64,000 bases of DNA from Sapria himalayana (taxonomy: Eukaryota > Streptophyta > Magnoliopsida > Malpighiales > Rafflesiaceae), in assembly GCA_029783825.1 (NCBI GenBank), contig JAREIK010000500.1:2211001-2275000 (forward strand). Direction: 5' to 3'. The translations under genes were made by a program, and so were the position numbers. The first letter of the stretch is position 1. Every line of letters starts with the position of its first letter. Shown here piece after piece: positions 46,546 through 61,797 of the stretch. The notes below the pieces were generated by a model. It was not told where the DNA came from. It searched no databases and saw only the letters and a list, made by a program, of their open reading frames with translations.

Positions 46546-49156
46546 TCAATCTATCTATCTATATATTTGTCTATCTATCTATCTACCTAAATATGTATCT
46601 ATTATTTATATATATATCTATTTAACTATCAATCTATCAATCTTTGGATTTGTTGATCTAACTATCTATCTCTCTCTCTCTCTATTTATCTATTTAACTA
46701 TATATATATATATATATGTAAATATCTTCATGTGGCTATCTATTTAACAATCTATCTATTTATTTTCCTATCTATCTTTTTATTGTTCTATCTAATTTTC
46801 TATATATCTATATGTCTAACTATTTACTTGTCAATCTCTATTTACCTATCTCTGTATCTATCTATATTTCTAATTGTTTATCTATCAACAATTCTGTCTA
46901 TTTCTTTATCTTTATATCTATATATTTGATATCTATTTATATGTAGATCTGACTATGTTTCTATCTCTCGATATGTTTATTGATATATCTATCTATCTAA
47001 AAATGTATTTATCCATCTATCTATTTGTCTATTTATTGATATGTTTATACATCTATTTTTCTTTCTAACTATATGGTTGTTTACTATCTATGTATCTATT
47101 TATCTATTTGTTTATCTATCTATCTATCAAATTACTTATTTATCAAACTATTATCTATCTATATATCTATTTATTTGATTATCTATCTATATATCTATAT
47201 ATATTTTATTTGTGTTTATACCTATCTATTTATTTTTCTATTTTTATATCTCTCTATATGTCTATATATCTATTTATTTATTTATTTTTTATCTTTTTAT
47301 CATTCTATATAACTATCTATATATCTATCTATCCTATCATCTTGTTTATCAATCTATTTTTCTATCCATGTATATATATACCTAAGTATTTTCCAAAATG
47401 TCTATCTATTTATTTGTCTATCTATCAATCTATAATTCTATATGCCTATTTTTCTATCTATATATTTGATTAACTATTTTTATGTAGATCTGATTATATA
47501 TTTTTCTTTCTAAATATCTTTTGGTCTATATGTCTATATGTGTATCTATTAATATGTCTATCTATTAATATTTCTAAATATCTGATTATATATTTGACTA
47601 ACTATTTCTATCTATCTATATGTGTATCTATTTATCTTTATTTTTATCTGTTAATATGTCTATATGTCTCTATCAATCAATCAATTAATCAATCAATCTA
47701 TCTATTTATCTATCCTTGTGTCTATCGACTTATTTGTTTATGTGTCAATTTGTCAATCTATCCATTCATCTTTCATCCATCAATCGCTTTGTCTACTATA
47801 TATATATATATATATATATATATTTTATTCTACATATATATCTATTTGTCTATGTGTCTTTTTATCCATATGTATTTTTTTCTATCTTTGTGTCTATCCA
47901 TCTTTTTATCTCTCATATTTCTATTTATTTATCTATCTATTTGTTTCTCTATCTATCTTTGTGTTTAAGTATATATCCATCTATATGTCTATTTGTTTCT
48001 TTGTCTATTTTTCTATCTATCTGTCTATCTATTTATCTCATAATCAATCAATCAATCCTTCTAGCTATCTCATAATTAATCTATCTATCTATCAACCTGC
48101 CTATCTTTATATCTGTCAATCTACCTATATGTCAATCTATTAATCTCTCAATGTATCTAGCTACCTATCTATTTATCTGCATATTTATGTATATATCTAT
48201 CTATTTATCTATCAATTTTACTACATATTTAATGATTTACTATCTATATTTCAATATGTCTATCTATCTATCTATGTATCTATGTATCAATTTTTTATCT
48301 CTCTATCACTCTATCTATTTATCTATTTATGTATCTATGTATCTAACAATTTGTCTGTGTACTCATCTATTTGTCTATCTATCTTTTTATTTATCTATAG
48401 ATTCATTAGTCTATCTATTAATTGTCTATATATTTATCTATCTATATATTTTTGAAACTATCAATCAATCTATTTATCTTATTATCAAACTATCTATCTA
48501 TAAAAACTATCTATTTATATGTCTATCTATCTAAATGCCTATATGCCTATCAATATATCTATTTATTTGATTTTCTACCTATCTACAAATCTATCTATAT
48601 ACTAATCTATCTATCTACCATCTATATATCTACATATTTGTCTAATAGTCTATATATTTGTCTTCCTATCTAAATTACAATATATCTATATATTTATCTA
48701 TCAATCAATCTATCTATTTATCTCTTGATCTTTTTATCTGTCTACGTATCTATCTCTCTACCTCTATATCTGTTTATCTATTTATGTGTCTATCTATTTA
48801 TTTGTCTATCTATCTATCTATCTATTTATTAGTTTATGTTTATGTCTCTTTATCAATACATTTATCTATTAATCTATCTATCTATCTATCAATTTGTATA
48901 TATATATATATATATATATATTTCTAACTATGTTTTAAAATGTTAATTTGTCTATATGTCTATTTGACTATATGTCTATTTGTCCATTTTTATATCTATC
49001 TATTTATCTATCTATATATCCATCTATCTATTTATCTAGCTTTCTATTTGTCTATCAAACAATCTATTTATCTATCTAACTATTTGTTTATCTATTTATC
49101 TATCTATCTCATTGTCTATTTGTATATCTATTTATCTATTTACTTTTCTATCTATT

Positions 49157-49187
<31 letters not shown>

Positions 49188-49500
49188 AATATATATATAT
49201 ATATATATATATATCTATTTATTAATTTATCTATCTATCTACTAGTGTATCTATCTATCTATCTTTAAATCTATCTATCTTTCAATCTATCAATCTTTTA
49301 ATCTATAAATCTTTCTATTTATTGATTTGTCTATATGTTTATCTATTTATTTGTCAACCTGTCAATCTTTTTATTTATTTATCTATCTATCTATCTGTCT
49401 ATATAGATATAATTATCTATTTGTATGCCTATCTCTATATCTATCTATTATTCTATATAGATATAATTATATGTCTATAAAGATATAATTATCAATCTTT

Positions 49501-49540
49501 TAGATAGATATAGAGATATAATTATCTCTATATCTATCTA
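49501..49540. repeat. Near-perfect hairpin, 18-bp arms and 4-base loop
   Basis: TAGATAGATATAGAGATA (49,501-49,518) is exactly complementary in reverse to TATCTCTATATCTATCTA (49,523-49,540), with TAAT between. It is the clearest place in the long tract where GATA appears on the plus strand. The neighbouring 49,400-49,500 repeats the core AGATATAATTAT three times. Confidence 0.9.
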
Positions 49541-52500
49541 TTATTCTATCTATCTGTATATCTATATGCCAATCTATTTATCTATTTGTATACATATTTA
49601 TTTTTCTATTTATCAGTCCATTTATCTATCAATCTATTTATCTATCTATATATCTGTCTATATGTCTAACAATAAATATGTTTTCTATCTCTATGTATTT
49701 GTTTGTATATTTGTGTAATTATCTATCATTCTATTTGTGTCACTATCTATCTTTTTATTTATCTATCTTTCTTTTTATCTATATATCTACTTGTCTTTCT
49801 ATCTATCCATCTACTTGTTTTTTATCTATCTATCTACTTATCTAATTATCTATCTTTTAACCTTTCCATCTTTATGTCTATCTATTTATTGATTTATCAG
49901 TCTATCTACCAATATATCTATTTATCTATCTATGTGTCTATCTATCTATCAGTATATCTGTCTATTTTTTTATTTTCTATTTGTATATATATCCACTTAT
50001 CTATCTATATGTTTATCAATAAATCTCTATCTATTTATCTTTCTATTTATCTTTCTATTTATGTTTCTTTCAATTTGTTTATCTATACATATGTCTATCA
50101 GTTTATCTATTTGTCTATCTTTTGATCTATCCATTTATCTAGATGTCTTTGTGTCTATATATATATATATTAATGTATATATCTATCTGGCTTTCTATCT
50201 TCCAGTCTAATTATATGTCAATTTATCTACATATCATCTTATCATCATATTTATGTATCTATCTATTTATTTTATAATCTATTTGTCTACCTATCTACTT
50301 ATCATAAAATTTTTCTATCTATTTATTTATCTATATATTTGTTTAGTTATATACTTATATTTTTATATACCTATCCATCTACGTACCTATCTATGCATCT
50401 ATCTATCTATTTGTCTATGTCTCTTTATCTCAAATGGTCTATCTATCTATCTATCTATTTTTTTATTTGTATGTCTTTTTTATCTATCTAACTATTTATC
50501 TATCTATCTTCCTATCTATATATTTATCTATCTATTTATCTAACTAACTATCTATCTATCTATATTTCTATATGTAGTTACCTATATATTTGCTTATTTT
50601 CCTGTGAGTCTTTCTATGTATTTGTCTATCTACTTATTGATCTATCTACCTGTTTACTTATCTACCTATCTATATTTTAGTCTATCTATTTGAATTTTTA
50701 TTTTTCTATGTGTCCTTTCATCTATATTTCTATTTATTTATCTATCTCTCAATCTATTTGCTTATGTCTTTATCTAATTATTAAAGCATATGTGTATCTC
50801 TATATCTCATTATATGTTTATTTGTCTATGTGTCTATCTGTTTATGTAACTATGTATCTATTTATCAATCTATATGTCTCTCTCATTATGTTTATCTTCT
50901 AAAATATATATCTATCTATCTATATGTCGATCTGTTAATATGTCTATTTGTCTATCTATATATCTATATATCTATATGTCTATCAATCTATCTAATTATC
51001 TATCCATCTATCTTTATATATGTATGTATATATATATTTATATAAGTAAAAATTTCTATTTGTCTATTTTACTATCTATTTATCTTTCTTTCTATATGTC
51101 TATTTTGCAATCAGTATATCTTTCAATTTTATTAATGTTTCAATCAATCCAACTATTTATCTATCTATCTATATATCTATTTATTTACCTATCTATGTGT
51201 CTTTTTGTCTATTTGTCAATCTATTTATTTTTCTATCTATATATCTATTTGTCTTTCTTCAATTTGTCAATGTTCAATTCTATCAATCTATCAATCAATC
51301 TATCTATTTATGTGTCAATTTGTTTATGTGTCTATCTATCTATATGACTATCTATCTATCTAGCAATTTATTTTTTTATCTTTCTATATATATCTATTTA
51401 TCTTTATGTCTAACTATCTATCAATCTATATGTCTATATGTCTTTATATCTATCTATCTATATTTAGTGTCTATCTTTTTGTCTATCTATCTATGTATCA
51501 GCCTATATATTTATCTATTTATCAAGAAATTTGTTTATCTAATTATTATTCTATTTGTTTATGAATCTATTTATCTATCTACTTTTTTATTTGTTTATCT
51601 ATGGAGTTTTATAAGTATATTTTTAAATCTATCAATTAGTGATCTATCTATCTGTTAATCTGTCTATCTATTTATTTATCTTCCTTTTGATCTATTTATC
51701 TATTCTTCTATTATATATAAATTTTTATTAGTTTATCTAACTAACTATCTATCTATATATCTACCTATCTATATATATGTGTATTTGACTACCAAACCAT
51801 CCAACTATATGAGTATTTGACAATCTATCTATCCATCTATTTATCTTTCTATCTATCTATATATATGTCAATCAATCAATCAATCTATTATCTATATATC
51901 TATCTATCTATTTGTCAAGCTATCTATCTATGTGTCTATCAATCTATCAATCTATTTACCTATGTGTCTATCTTTCTATCAATCATTCAATCAATCAATC
52001 AATTAATCTATCTATCTATCAATCTATATAACTATCTATTTGTCTATTTATCTATTTGTCTATATGTCTATTGTCAATATATATATGTATCTATCTATAT
52101 GTCTATCTTTATTTCTACAATCTATCTTTCTATTTTTCTATCTATATATCTATCTATATGTCTATCTATATATTTATATATTTGTCTATATGTCTATATA
52201 TTTATCCATGTATCTATTTATATATATGTCAATTTATTTATCTGTCTGTCTCTCTATATGTTTGTCAATCTATCTATATACTTATCTATCTATGTGTATA
52301 TTTGCTAATCTATTTATTTGACTATCCATTTATTTGCCTATCTATCTATAAATATATCTGTCTATTTTCCTATCTACATATCTATTTGTTTCTAATTTTT
52401 ATTTATATATCTATCTATTTATGAGTTTGTCCTATTCTATATCAGTCAACATATCTCTATCTCAATTTATATATGAATCTGCCTATCTATCCATCTATCT

Positions 52501-53354
52501 ATCTATCTTTCTTTTTTTATGTATGTCTATTTGTATATTTATCTATTTATTTATCTTTATATCTATCTACCTATCTATATATGTTTCAATAAATAAATTT
52601 ATTTATCTATCTACATGTCTATCTATCTAATTATCTATATCTCTATTTATTTCTTTCTCTCTCTTCATATTAATTGATCTTTCTGCCTATCGATCTATCT
52701 ATCTGCCCTATCTACTTAACTATCTAGTTATCTATCTATTTGTCTATTTATTTGTTTATCTAGCTTCCAATCTATATTTCAATCTTTTTATCTATTTATC
52801 TATCTATATGTTTTTCACTATATATTTCTATCTCTCTATATGTGTATATGTCTAACTATCTATTTGACTATTTGGAAATCTATCTATCTATCTATTTGTC
52901 TAGTTGTTTAATTTTTATATATCTATTAACTATTTATTTATCTATCAGTTATTTGTTAATCTATCTATCTATATATTTATTAATCTATCTATCTATCTTT
53001 ATATCTATTTATCTTTTTATTTTTCTATCTATATATCTATCTATATGTATATATGTTTATCATTTTATATACTTATCTACATATCTATTTATTTGTTTAT
53101 CTATCTAACGATGTATCTATCTATATGTCTATCTATCTATCTATCTATCTATGTATCTATTATTATATATGCTTATTTATCTATCTATTTATCTATTGAT
53201 CTTTCTAATTGTCTATCTATTTATATATCTATTTGTCTATCTATCTATATCCATGTCTATTAATCTATTTATCTATATACTATTTGACTATCTATCTATC
53301 TACCTATCTATGTATGAATCTACTTGCCTTTTTGCCTATCTATATATCTATCTA

Positions 53355-53398
<44 letters not shown>

Positions 53399-54276
53399 AT
53401 CTATCTATCTGTGTGTTTGGTTCTGTATCTCTCAACATGTCACTCTTTCTTTATCAATTTATCTATCATTCTATATATATATAATTATCAATCTATTTGT
53501 GTATCTTTATTTATGTTTATCTATTTGTCTATCTATTTGAATATTTGTCTATTTATCTATCTATCTTTAAGTCAATTTATCTATCTCTCTATATACCTTT
53601 CTATCTATCAGTTTATCTATATCTTTAATTATCTATTTATCTCTTTGTCTATCTATCATATGCCTATTTATTTTTATTTATCTACTTATCTATCTAATTG
53701 TCTATCTAATTATCTATCTATATTTTAATCTATTTATCTATCTTTCTATGTGTCCATTTAATTATGTATCTCTTTATCTCTATACCTTTCTATTTATTTA
53801 ATTGGATATATGCCTATCTATATGTATATTTGTTTACTATAAATCTATCAATATAACTATTTATTTTTCTATCATCTATATATTAATCTATGTATCTATC
53901 TATATTTATATCTATCTATCTATCTATTTATATCTACATGTGTATATCTATCTATTTATCTATCTATATTACTATCAATTTTCTATCTATCTATCTATCA
54001 CTTTATTTTTTTATTTATAAATATGTCAATCAACCTATCTATCTATCTATCTATCTATTTGTCTGTCTATATGTCAATTAGTCTATTAGACTATCTATCT
54101 ATCTCTTTTATCATCTATCTATTTATATGTCTAACTATCAATCTACTATATGTCTATCTATTAATCTATCAATCTATTAAAATTTCTCAATCAATCTATC
54201 TAGAAATATATCAATCTAATTAACTAACTAACTAACTATCTATCTATATTTTTATTTTTCTATCTATCTATTTATC

Positions 54277-54307
<31 letters not shown>

Positions 54308-56427
54308 TTATCTATATATATATATATATATATCTATCTATCTGTCTATCTATAAACCTACCTATCTATCTTTCTCTCATTCAATCTGTCAATCTATCTA
54401 TCTATCTATCTATCAAACTATTTATTTGTCTATTTGTCTTTATATCAATCATTATATTTATTCATCTATCTATGTGTGTATCAATCAATCTATCTATATA
54501 TATGTGTATATTTCTATTTCTCTATCTATATATCAACCTATATATGAATATCTATCTATATTTCTTTCTTTCTATTTGTCTTTCCATCTCTCAATCTATA
54601 TGTTTATCTATCTATCTATCTATATATCAATCAATTAGTCTATCAATATATCTATTTAACTATATATCTATCTATGTAAAACTTTATCTATCTATTTATC
54701 TATCTTTCTATTTATTTATCTATCTATCTATCTATGTGTCAATAGATCTTTATATTGTCTATCAATCTATATGCGTATCTAACTATCTATTGATGTGTCT
54801 ATCTATCTTTATGTATATATGTTTATCTGTCTATCTATTTATATATCTATTTATTTATCTGTCTATCTATTTATATATCTATGTATTTATTTGTCTATCT
54901 ATCTATCCATCTGTCTATTTGTGAATAATTAACCAATTAATCTATAAATATGTTTATCTATCTATATCTTTATCTCACTCTCTATCTAGATATTTATCTT
55001 CTAATCCATTTATCTATTTTTTTATTTATCTATCTATCTATTTATATATTTGTCTATCAATCTTCATATATACCTACCTATTTATCTATCTACCTATTAG
55101 TCTATCTATCTAATTTTCTAACTATCTATTTTTTACTTATCTATATATTTATTTATTCATCTATATATATATATATATCTATTTGTATATCTATCTATTT
55201 GTATGTCTAATTAATTGTCTATCTTTATTTCAATATATCTACTTATTTGTATATTTGCCTATATATCTTTCTATTTATCTACTTATCTATCTATTTGTCT
55301 ATCTATCTATCTTTTGATCTAAATATTGATCTATTTTTCTATCTATCTATTTGTCTATCTATATACAAGTATTTCTATCTATCTACCTACTAATCAATTT
55401 ACTATCTATTTATATATCTATCTATTTGTCTATTTATATATATGTTAATTAATCAATCTATCTATTTATCTATTTGTCTATCTATATATCTATCTATCAT
55501 TATATCTATATGTTTATATGCCTATTTTTTTATTTTTTATTGTTGTATTTATTAATCAGTCTATCATGCTATTTTTCAATCTATCCATGTTTTTATACAT
55601 GCCTATCTATCTATATATATATTATTTATCAATTTTTATGTCTATCTATCTTTTTGTTTATCTATCTATCGATCGATTGATCTATCTATCTGTCTATCTA
55701 TTTGCTGTATATATATCTACTTATTTGTCACTATCCTATTTGCATACCTATTTGTTTATTTATCTTCCTCACTATCTATTTATTTTTGTAACTCTATACC
55801 TTTCTATATGTTTATTTTTTTATCTATCTATCTATATGTCTATCTATATATATCTATATTTAGATAGAGATACTAGATTTCTATATGTTATTGATCTATA
55901 TTTATTTCTATTTGTCAATCTATCTATTAGTCTATATCTATCTATATTAGTCTATAAATCCATGAGTTAATCTTTAAAACTATCTATATGCCATTATATC
56001 TATGTGTCTATATCTTTTTTTATCTATCTATATAAATATTCTATCTATGACTCTATTTTTTATTTATTCTTTCTATTTATTTAACTATCTATCTTTTTGT
56101 CTATCTTGTAATGTATTTATCCATCTATCTATCTATCTATATGTCTACCTATATATCAATATATATATATATATATATCTACCAATTAATCTAACTAATT
56201 TTGTATCTATCTATTTGTCAATATCTATCAAACTATCATTTTATTAATTTTTCAAATTATATATCTATCAATTTTTCAGTCTATATATCTATCTATTTGT
56301 CTTTCAATTTATATGTCTCTCAACCAATTTATCAATATTCTTGTCTATCAATCTATTTAGCTTTCTATCTATTTATCTTTCAATCTATCTCTCTTTATTT
56401 ATCTATATATCTATTTATATGTTTGTT

Positions 56428-58560
56428 TTCCCATTTCATTATAACTCTAGATATTTAATTGCCTAAATATATAACTATCTATGTATTTATCTTTCTATGT
56501 ATCTATAAATCTATCTATTTATCAACCTATTTGTCTCTCTACCTATCTATCTATATGCCATTCTATCTATTTGTCTTATTTATCAATATGTCTATATGTC
56601 AATCTATTATATATATATGTATATATATATATATATAGATCTAATCTATCTATTCATCTATCTACTTATATTGTATCTATGTGTATATTTATATATCTAG
56701 CCTTTTATTTTTTTTATCTCCATATCTGTCTATATGTCTATCTAGATATCTATCTATCTATATGTCTATCTGTCAATTAATTTATCTATCTAGCTATCTA
56801 TCTATTTATCTATCTATCTAATTATCTATCTCTATCTATATATCAATATACCTATCTATATATGCATGCATGTGTGTGCGTGCGTGTGTGTGTATCTATC
56901 TATATTGTATATTTTTCTATCTATCTATTTATTTATCTATCTATTTTTCTATTATTTATATGTCTGTATGTCTATCTTTCTATCTACCTATCTCTCTATA
57001 TTTTTATCTACCTAACTATCTATCTATGTGTTTATCTATCTGTCTAGATTTTATTCATATAATCTATCAAGCTATTAATTTGTAAATCTAATTAACTATC
57101 TAATTGTTGATCTATCTATCTATCTATTTATTTTTATTTCTATCTATATGTCTATATTTCTATCTGCATATATCTCTATCCATATAACTCTTAATCTATT
57201 TATTAATTTATCTATCCATCTATCAATTTATATATCTGTTTATATATCTATATCTACTAATATTAATCATTCATGATATTTATCTTTCTATGCATATCTT
57301 TATAAGTCTATTAGTATGTGTGTGTGTGTGTGTCTGTCTGTGTATTTCTCTGTCTATATATCTATCATTGTGTATCTCTATCTATCTTTCTCTTTATCTA
57401 TCTATACATCTATTTATATGTCTATTTTCTTATATCATTATCTCTCTATATATTTAATTGCCTATATGTATATTTATCTATGTATTTATCTTTCTATGTA
57501 TCAATATATCTATCTATTTATCAACCTATCTATCTCACTACCAAATTATCTATATGCCATTCTATTTATTTATCTATCTATTTATCTAACTATTTATCTA
57601 TCTATTTATCGATCTATTTATCTAACTATTTATCTATCTATTTATATATCTATTGATTTTTATATCTATTCATCTATCTACTTATCTTCTAACTATGTGT
57701 AAATCTATTTATCTAACCTTTTATCTTTTTTTATAGCTCCCTATCCATCTATATGTCTATATATATATATATATATATCAATTTATTTATATATCTAGCA
57801 ATCTATCTATCTATCTAATTTTCTATCTCTTTATCTATATATCTATATATCTATTTATCTAATTATTTATCTATCTATCTATGTGTGTGCGTGTGTGTCT
57901 ATCTATCTATTTATCTATCTAACTATATTGTCTATTTTCTATCAATCTATTTATCTATCTATCTATTTGTTTATATATTTATATGTATGTATGTATGTAT
58001 GTCTATCTTTTTATCTGCCGATCTTTCTATATTTTTTTTCTGCCCAAGTATCTATCTATATGACTATCTACCTGTCTAACTTTTAATCATATAATTTATC
58101 AATCTATTAATCTGTAAATCTATCTAACTTTCTTTTTGTTGATCTATCTATCTATTTATTTATTTGTATTTCTATCTATTTGTCTATATGTCTATATGCC
58201 TATATCTTTATATCTCTATCAATCTTTTAATCTATTTATCTATTTATATGTTTATTTATCAATGTATCTATTTTTTATCTATTTATATATCTATCTTTCC
58301 TTATACCAATCAATCAATCTATTTATCTATCTATCTATCTGTTTATTAATTTATATGCCAATTTATTAATCTATCAATCTATCATATTGTATATCTATCT
58401 ATCTATATGTTTATTTATTTATTAATCTATCTATGTATATCTTTATAAGTCTAATGGTGTGCGTGTGTGTGTGTGTGTAATCTGTATTTCTCTATCTATC
58501 TATCTATCATTGTATATCTCTATCTATCTCTCTTTCTATATCTCAATATCTCTCTATCTC
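56428..58560 (+). repeat. ~1.0-1.1-kb tandem duplication within the TATC tract
   Basis: Landmarks recur in the same order: 'atatttaattgccta' at 56,451 and 57,451; 'atgtatttatctttctatgtatc' at 56,481 and 57,480; 'atatgccattctat' near 56,554 and 57,552; 'tgtgtgtgcgtg' at 56,871 and 57,882; 'aattgttgatctatc' / 'tttttgttgatctatc' near 57,103 and 58,134; 'tataagtcta-t' at 57,301 and 58,444. Offsets grow from ~1,000 to ~1,143 through later indels. Confidence 0.8.
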
Positions 58561-59450
58561 GCTATCACTTTACCTTAGTTTCTAATTATCTGACAATTTA
58601 TTTATTTGTCTATATGTCAATAAATATACAAATCAATCTATTAATATGTCTATTTCTTACATATTTTTCTTTCCATCTATATATCTATTTTTCTAGTTAT
58701 CCATCTGGTGGTCTATTTATCTTTATTTTTTTTATTATAATGTCTATTTATCTATATATCTATTTATTTTTCTATTTATCTATCTATTTAGCTATCTATA
58801 AATCTATATATCTATATATCTATCTTTCTATCTATCTATCTACCTATCTATATATTTATTTATTTATCTATATGTTTATCTATCTATCTATCTATCCATC
58901 TATAAACCTATCTATATATTATTCTATCTAAATATCTATATATATATATATATATGTTTGTATGTATCTATATATCTATGTATGTATCTATATATCTATG
59001 TATCTATCTATCTATGTTTATGTTTATCTATTAATCTATCTACCTATCTATAAAGCTTTTTTTTCTGTGACTATATACCTTTCAATTTATTTATCTATCT
59101 GTTTATCAGTCTATATGTGTATCTATTTATCTATATATTTATGTAAATAATAATTAATCTATCTATATATTTTTCTATATGACTATCTTTTTATTTAACT
59201 ATTTATCTATTTATATATCTATCAATCTTTTTATTTATTTGTCTATCTATCTATCTACCTATTTGTTAATCTTTCTATCTATCTATCTATCTATCTATTT
59301 ATTTATTTATTTATATGTATGTTTATCCATCTATATGTTTATATTTATACCTATTTATTTGTCTATCTATCTTTCTATCTTTTCTAATCTATATATCTGC
59401 ATAGTTTTACTTATATAAATAAATAAATAAATAAATAAATAAATACATAC

Positions 59451-59508
<58 letters not shown>

Positions 59509-60087
59509 ATTTGTCTATCTTTCTATCTATCTACAATATATTTATCATTCTATCTATCTATTTGTTTATCTATCTATCTATATATATATATCTAAATATA
59601 TATTATTCTATCTGCTTATTAATATATCTATTTTTTTAATTATCTATAAATCTATCTGACTATCTATTAATCTAACTACCTATCTATCTTTCTATCTACC
59701 TATTTTTCTATTTATCTGACTATCAATTTATCTATCTATTTGTTAATATATTGATGAGTCTATTTGTTTATCTATCTACTTGTTAAAATGTTCATCTATT
59801 TATCTATCTATATATTTGTATATATGTTTGCCTAATTATTTGTCTTTCTATATATCTATCTATATGTATATCTATCTATGTATCCTTCTATATGCCAATG
59901 TGTATATTTATCAATCTATCTATATATCTTTTAATATATTTATCTATCTATTTATATATATCTTTATATATTTATCTATCTATCTATATATTTATCTATT
60001 TGTCCATCTATCTATGTAAATATATATTTATTTATGTATCTATATGTCTATTTTTCTATTTGCCTATATTTCTATGTCTATTTGTTT

Positions 60088-60089
<2 letters not shown>

Positions 60090-60123
<34 letters not shown>

Positions 60124-60291
60124 CTATCTATATGTCTATATCTTTATTTTTGAATCTTTCTATCTATATCTTTATTTGTCTATATCTATTTGTCTATCAA
60201 TAAGTCTATTTATCTATATATTTATCTATTTATATATATTTATATCTATCTATCTATTTATCTATGTATCTATCTATCAATTTATCTTTCA

Positions 60292-60331
<40 letters not shown>

Positions 60332-60520
60332 CTATCTATATGACTATATCTTTATTTTTGTATCTTTCTATCAATATCTTTATTTGTCTGTATCTATTTG
60401 TCTATAGATAAATCTATTTATCTATATATTTATCTATTTTATATCTATCTATTTATTTATCTATGTATTTATCTATCAATTTATCTTTCTATCTTCTATA
60501 TATATATATGTATATATATA
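60090..60520 (+). repeat. 208-bp tandem duplication within the TATC tract
   Basis: An (AT)n run followed by 'aatctatctatatg-ctatatctttatttttg' starts at 60,121 and again at 60,329. The copies stay in step ('tatctttatttgtct', 'gtatttatctatcaatttatcttt') with few changes, so this duplication is young compared with the tract around it. Confidence 0.85.
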
Positions 60521-60939
60521 TATTTATCTATCTATCTATATAAATCTATCTATATGACTATCTTTTTATCTTCCTATCTATTTATCTATCTATCAATCTA
60601 CTAATCTATCTATCTATTTTCCTATCAATATATTTGCTATATTTTTATCTATCTATTTGTTTATCTATATATCAATCTATCTATTCAACAATCTATATAT
60701 CAATCAATCTATCTAGTTATTTCTCTTTCAATCTTTATGTCTGTCTATTTATATGTCTACATTCTATCTATCCATCTATATGTGTATTTCTCTATATGAC
60801 TATATGTCTATTTGTTTATTTATTTTTTTTTATATTTATTTGTCTATATATGTATTTATCTATTTGTCTATTTATATATCAATCAATTAATTAATCAATC
60901 AATCTATCTATTTATCTATCTTTGTTCCTTTCTATTAAT

Positions 60940-61025
60940 CTATTTCTCTAATCATCAATCTATCCATCTTCAGTATGTATATTTGTCTATCTATATATCT
61001 ATCTATGTATTTATTTGTCTATCTG

Positions 61026-61056
<31 letters not shown>

Positions 61057-61640
61057 GTGTGTTTACTATGTGCATATCTATTTATCTATATGAATATCTA
61101 TTTATTTGTTTATATGTCTATATGTCTATCGATCTATCTATCTATCTATATTTTTATCTATCTATATATCAATCAATCAATCTATCTATATATCAATCAA
61201 TCTATCAATCTATCTATCTATCAATCTATATGTTTATATGTCTATCTATCTATCTATCTATCTATCTATTTGTATATTCATATATCTATCTATTTGTCTA
61301 TCTGTCTATCTATTTTTCTAATCATCAATCTATCCATCTTCAATATGTGTATTTGTTTATTTGTCTTTCTATATATATCTATCTATGTATTTATTTGTCT
61401 ATCTATCTATCTATCTATCTCTCTATATGTGTGTATACTATCTGCATATCTATTTATCTATTTATCTATATGAATATCTAGTTATTTGTTTATATGTCTA
61501 TATGTCTATCGATCTATCTATCTATATATCTATATATTTATCTATCTATATATCAATCAATCATTATCTATCAATCTATATGTTTATATGTCTATCTATC
61601 TATCTATCTATTTGTATATCCATCTATCTATCTATTTGTC
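60940..61640 (+). repeat. 370-bp tandem duplication within the TATC tract
   Basis: 'atcatcaatctatccatcttca' begins at 60,951 and 61,321. Both copies go on through 'ctatgtatttatttgtctat', 'gtgt-tactat-tgcatatc', 'atgaatatct-tttatttg'-type words and 'tatgtctatcgatctatc' up to 'aatctatatgtttatatgtctatc'. Differences are mainly in the number of TATC units. Confidence 0.88.
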
Positions 61641-61797
61641 TATCTATCTATCTATTTATTTATATATCCATTGATTTGTTTATCTATTTGTTTGTCTATG
61701 TATTTATCTATCTGTCTATCAACCTATCTACTTTTTTGTTTTCCTATCTATCTACCTAGATGTCTATCTTTTCTATTTATTTATCTATCTATCTATC

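Larger units (their letters stand above)
46551..61797 (+). repeat. Giant degenerate TATC (GATA on minus) tetranucleotide tract, ~15.2 kb
   Basis: Continuous 4-bp periodic DNA of the form CTATCTATTTATCTAT, with the third-to-fourth bases varying among TC, TT, TG and CA. Runs of perfect TATC rarely exceed 10 units, and pure (AT)n runs (for example near 47,800, 53,360, 59,465, 60,090 and 60,300) and TG runs (56,870, 57,318, 57,883, 58,461) are mixed in. G is scarce on the plus strand. Since 4 and 3 share no factor, all three plus frames read the same Ser-Ile-Tyr-Leu cycle with no stop; the dozens of 60-168-codon frames are products of this and not genes. Larger duplications inside are listed separately. 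Confidence 0.97.

Noticed and set aside
45591..46747. Ser/Phe/Leu-rich frames of up to 180 codons
   Set aside because: Products of the TTC repeat.
46551..61797. Dozens of plus-strand frames of 60-168 codons rich in Ser-Ile-Tyr-Leu
   Set aside because: A TATC repeat has no stop in any plus frame and always reads the same four-residue cycle; no start context, codon bias or domain supports a gene.
46551..61797. CRISPR array or other direct-repeat/spacer system
   Set aside because: The period is 4 bp with no constant spacers, and the context is a plant nuclear genome.
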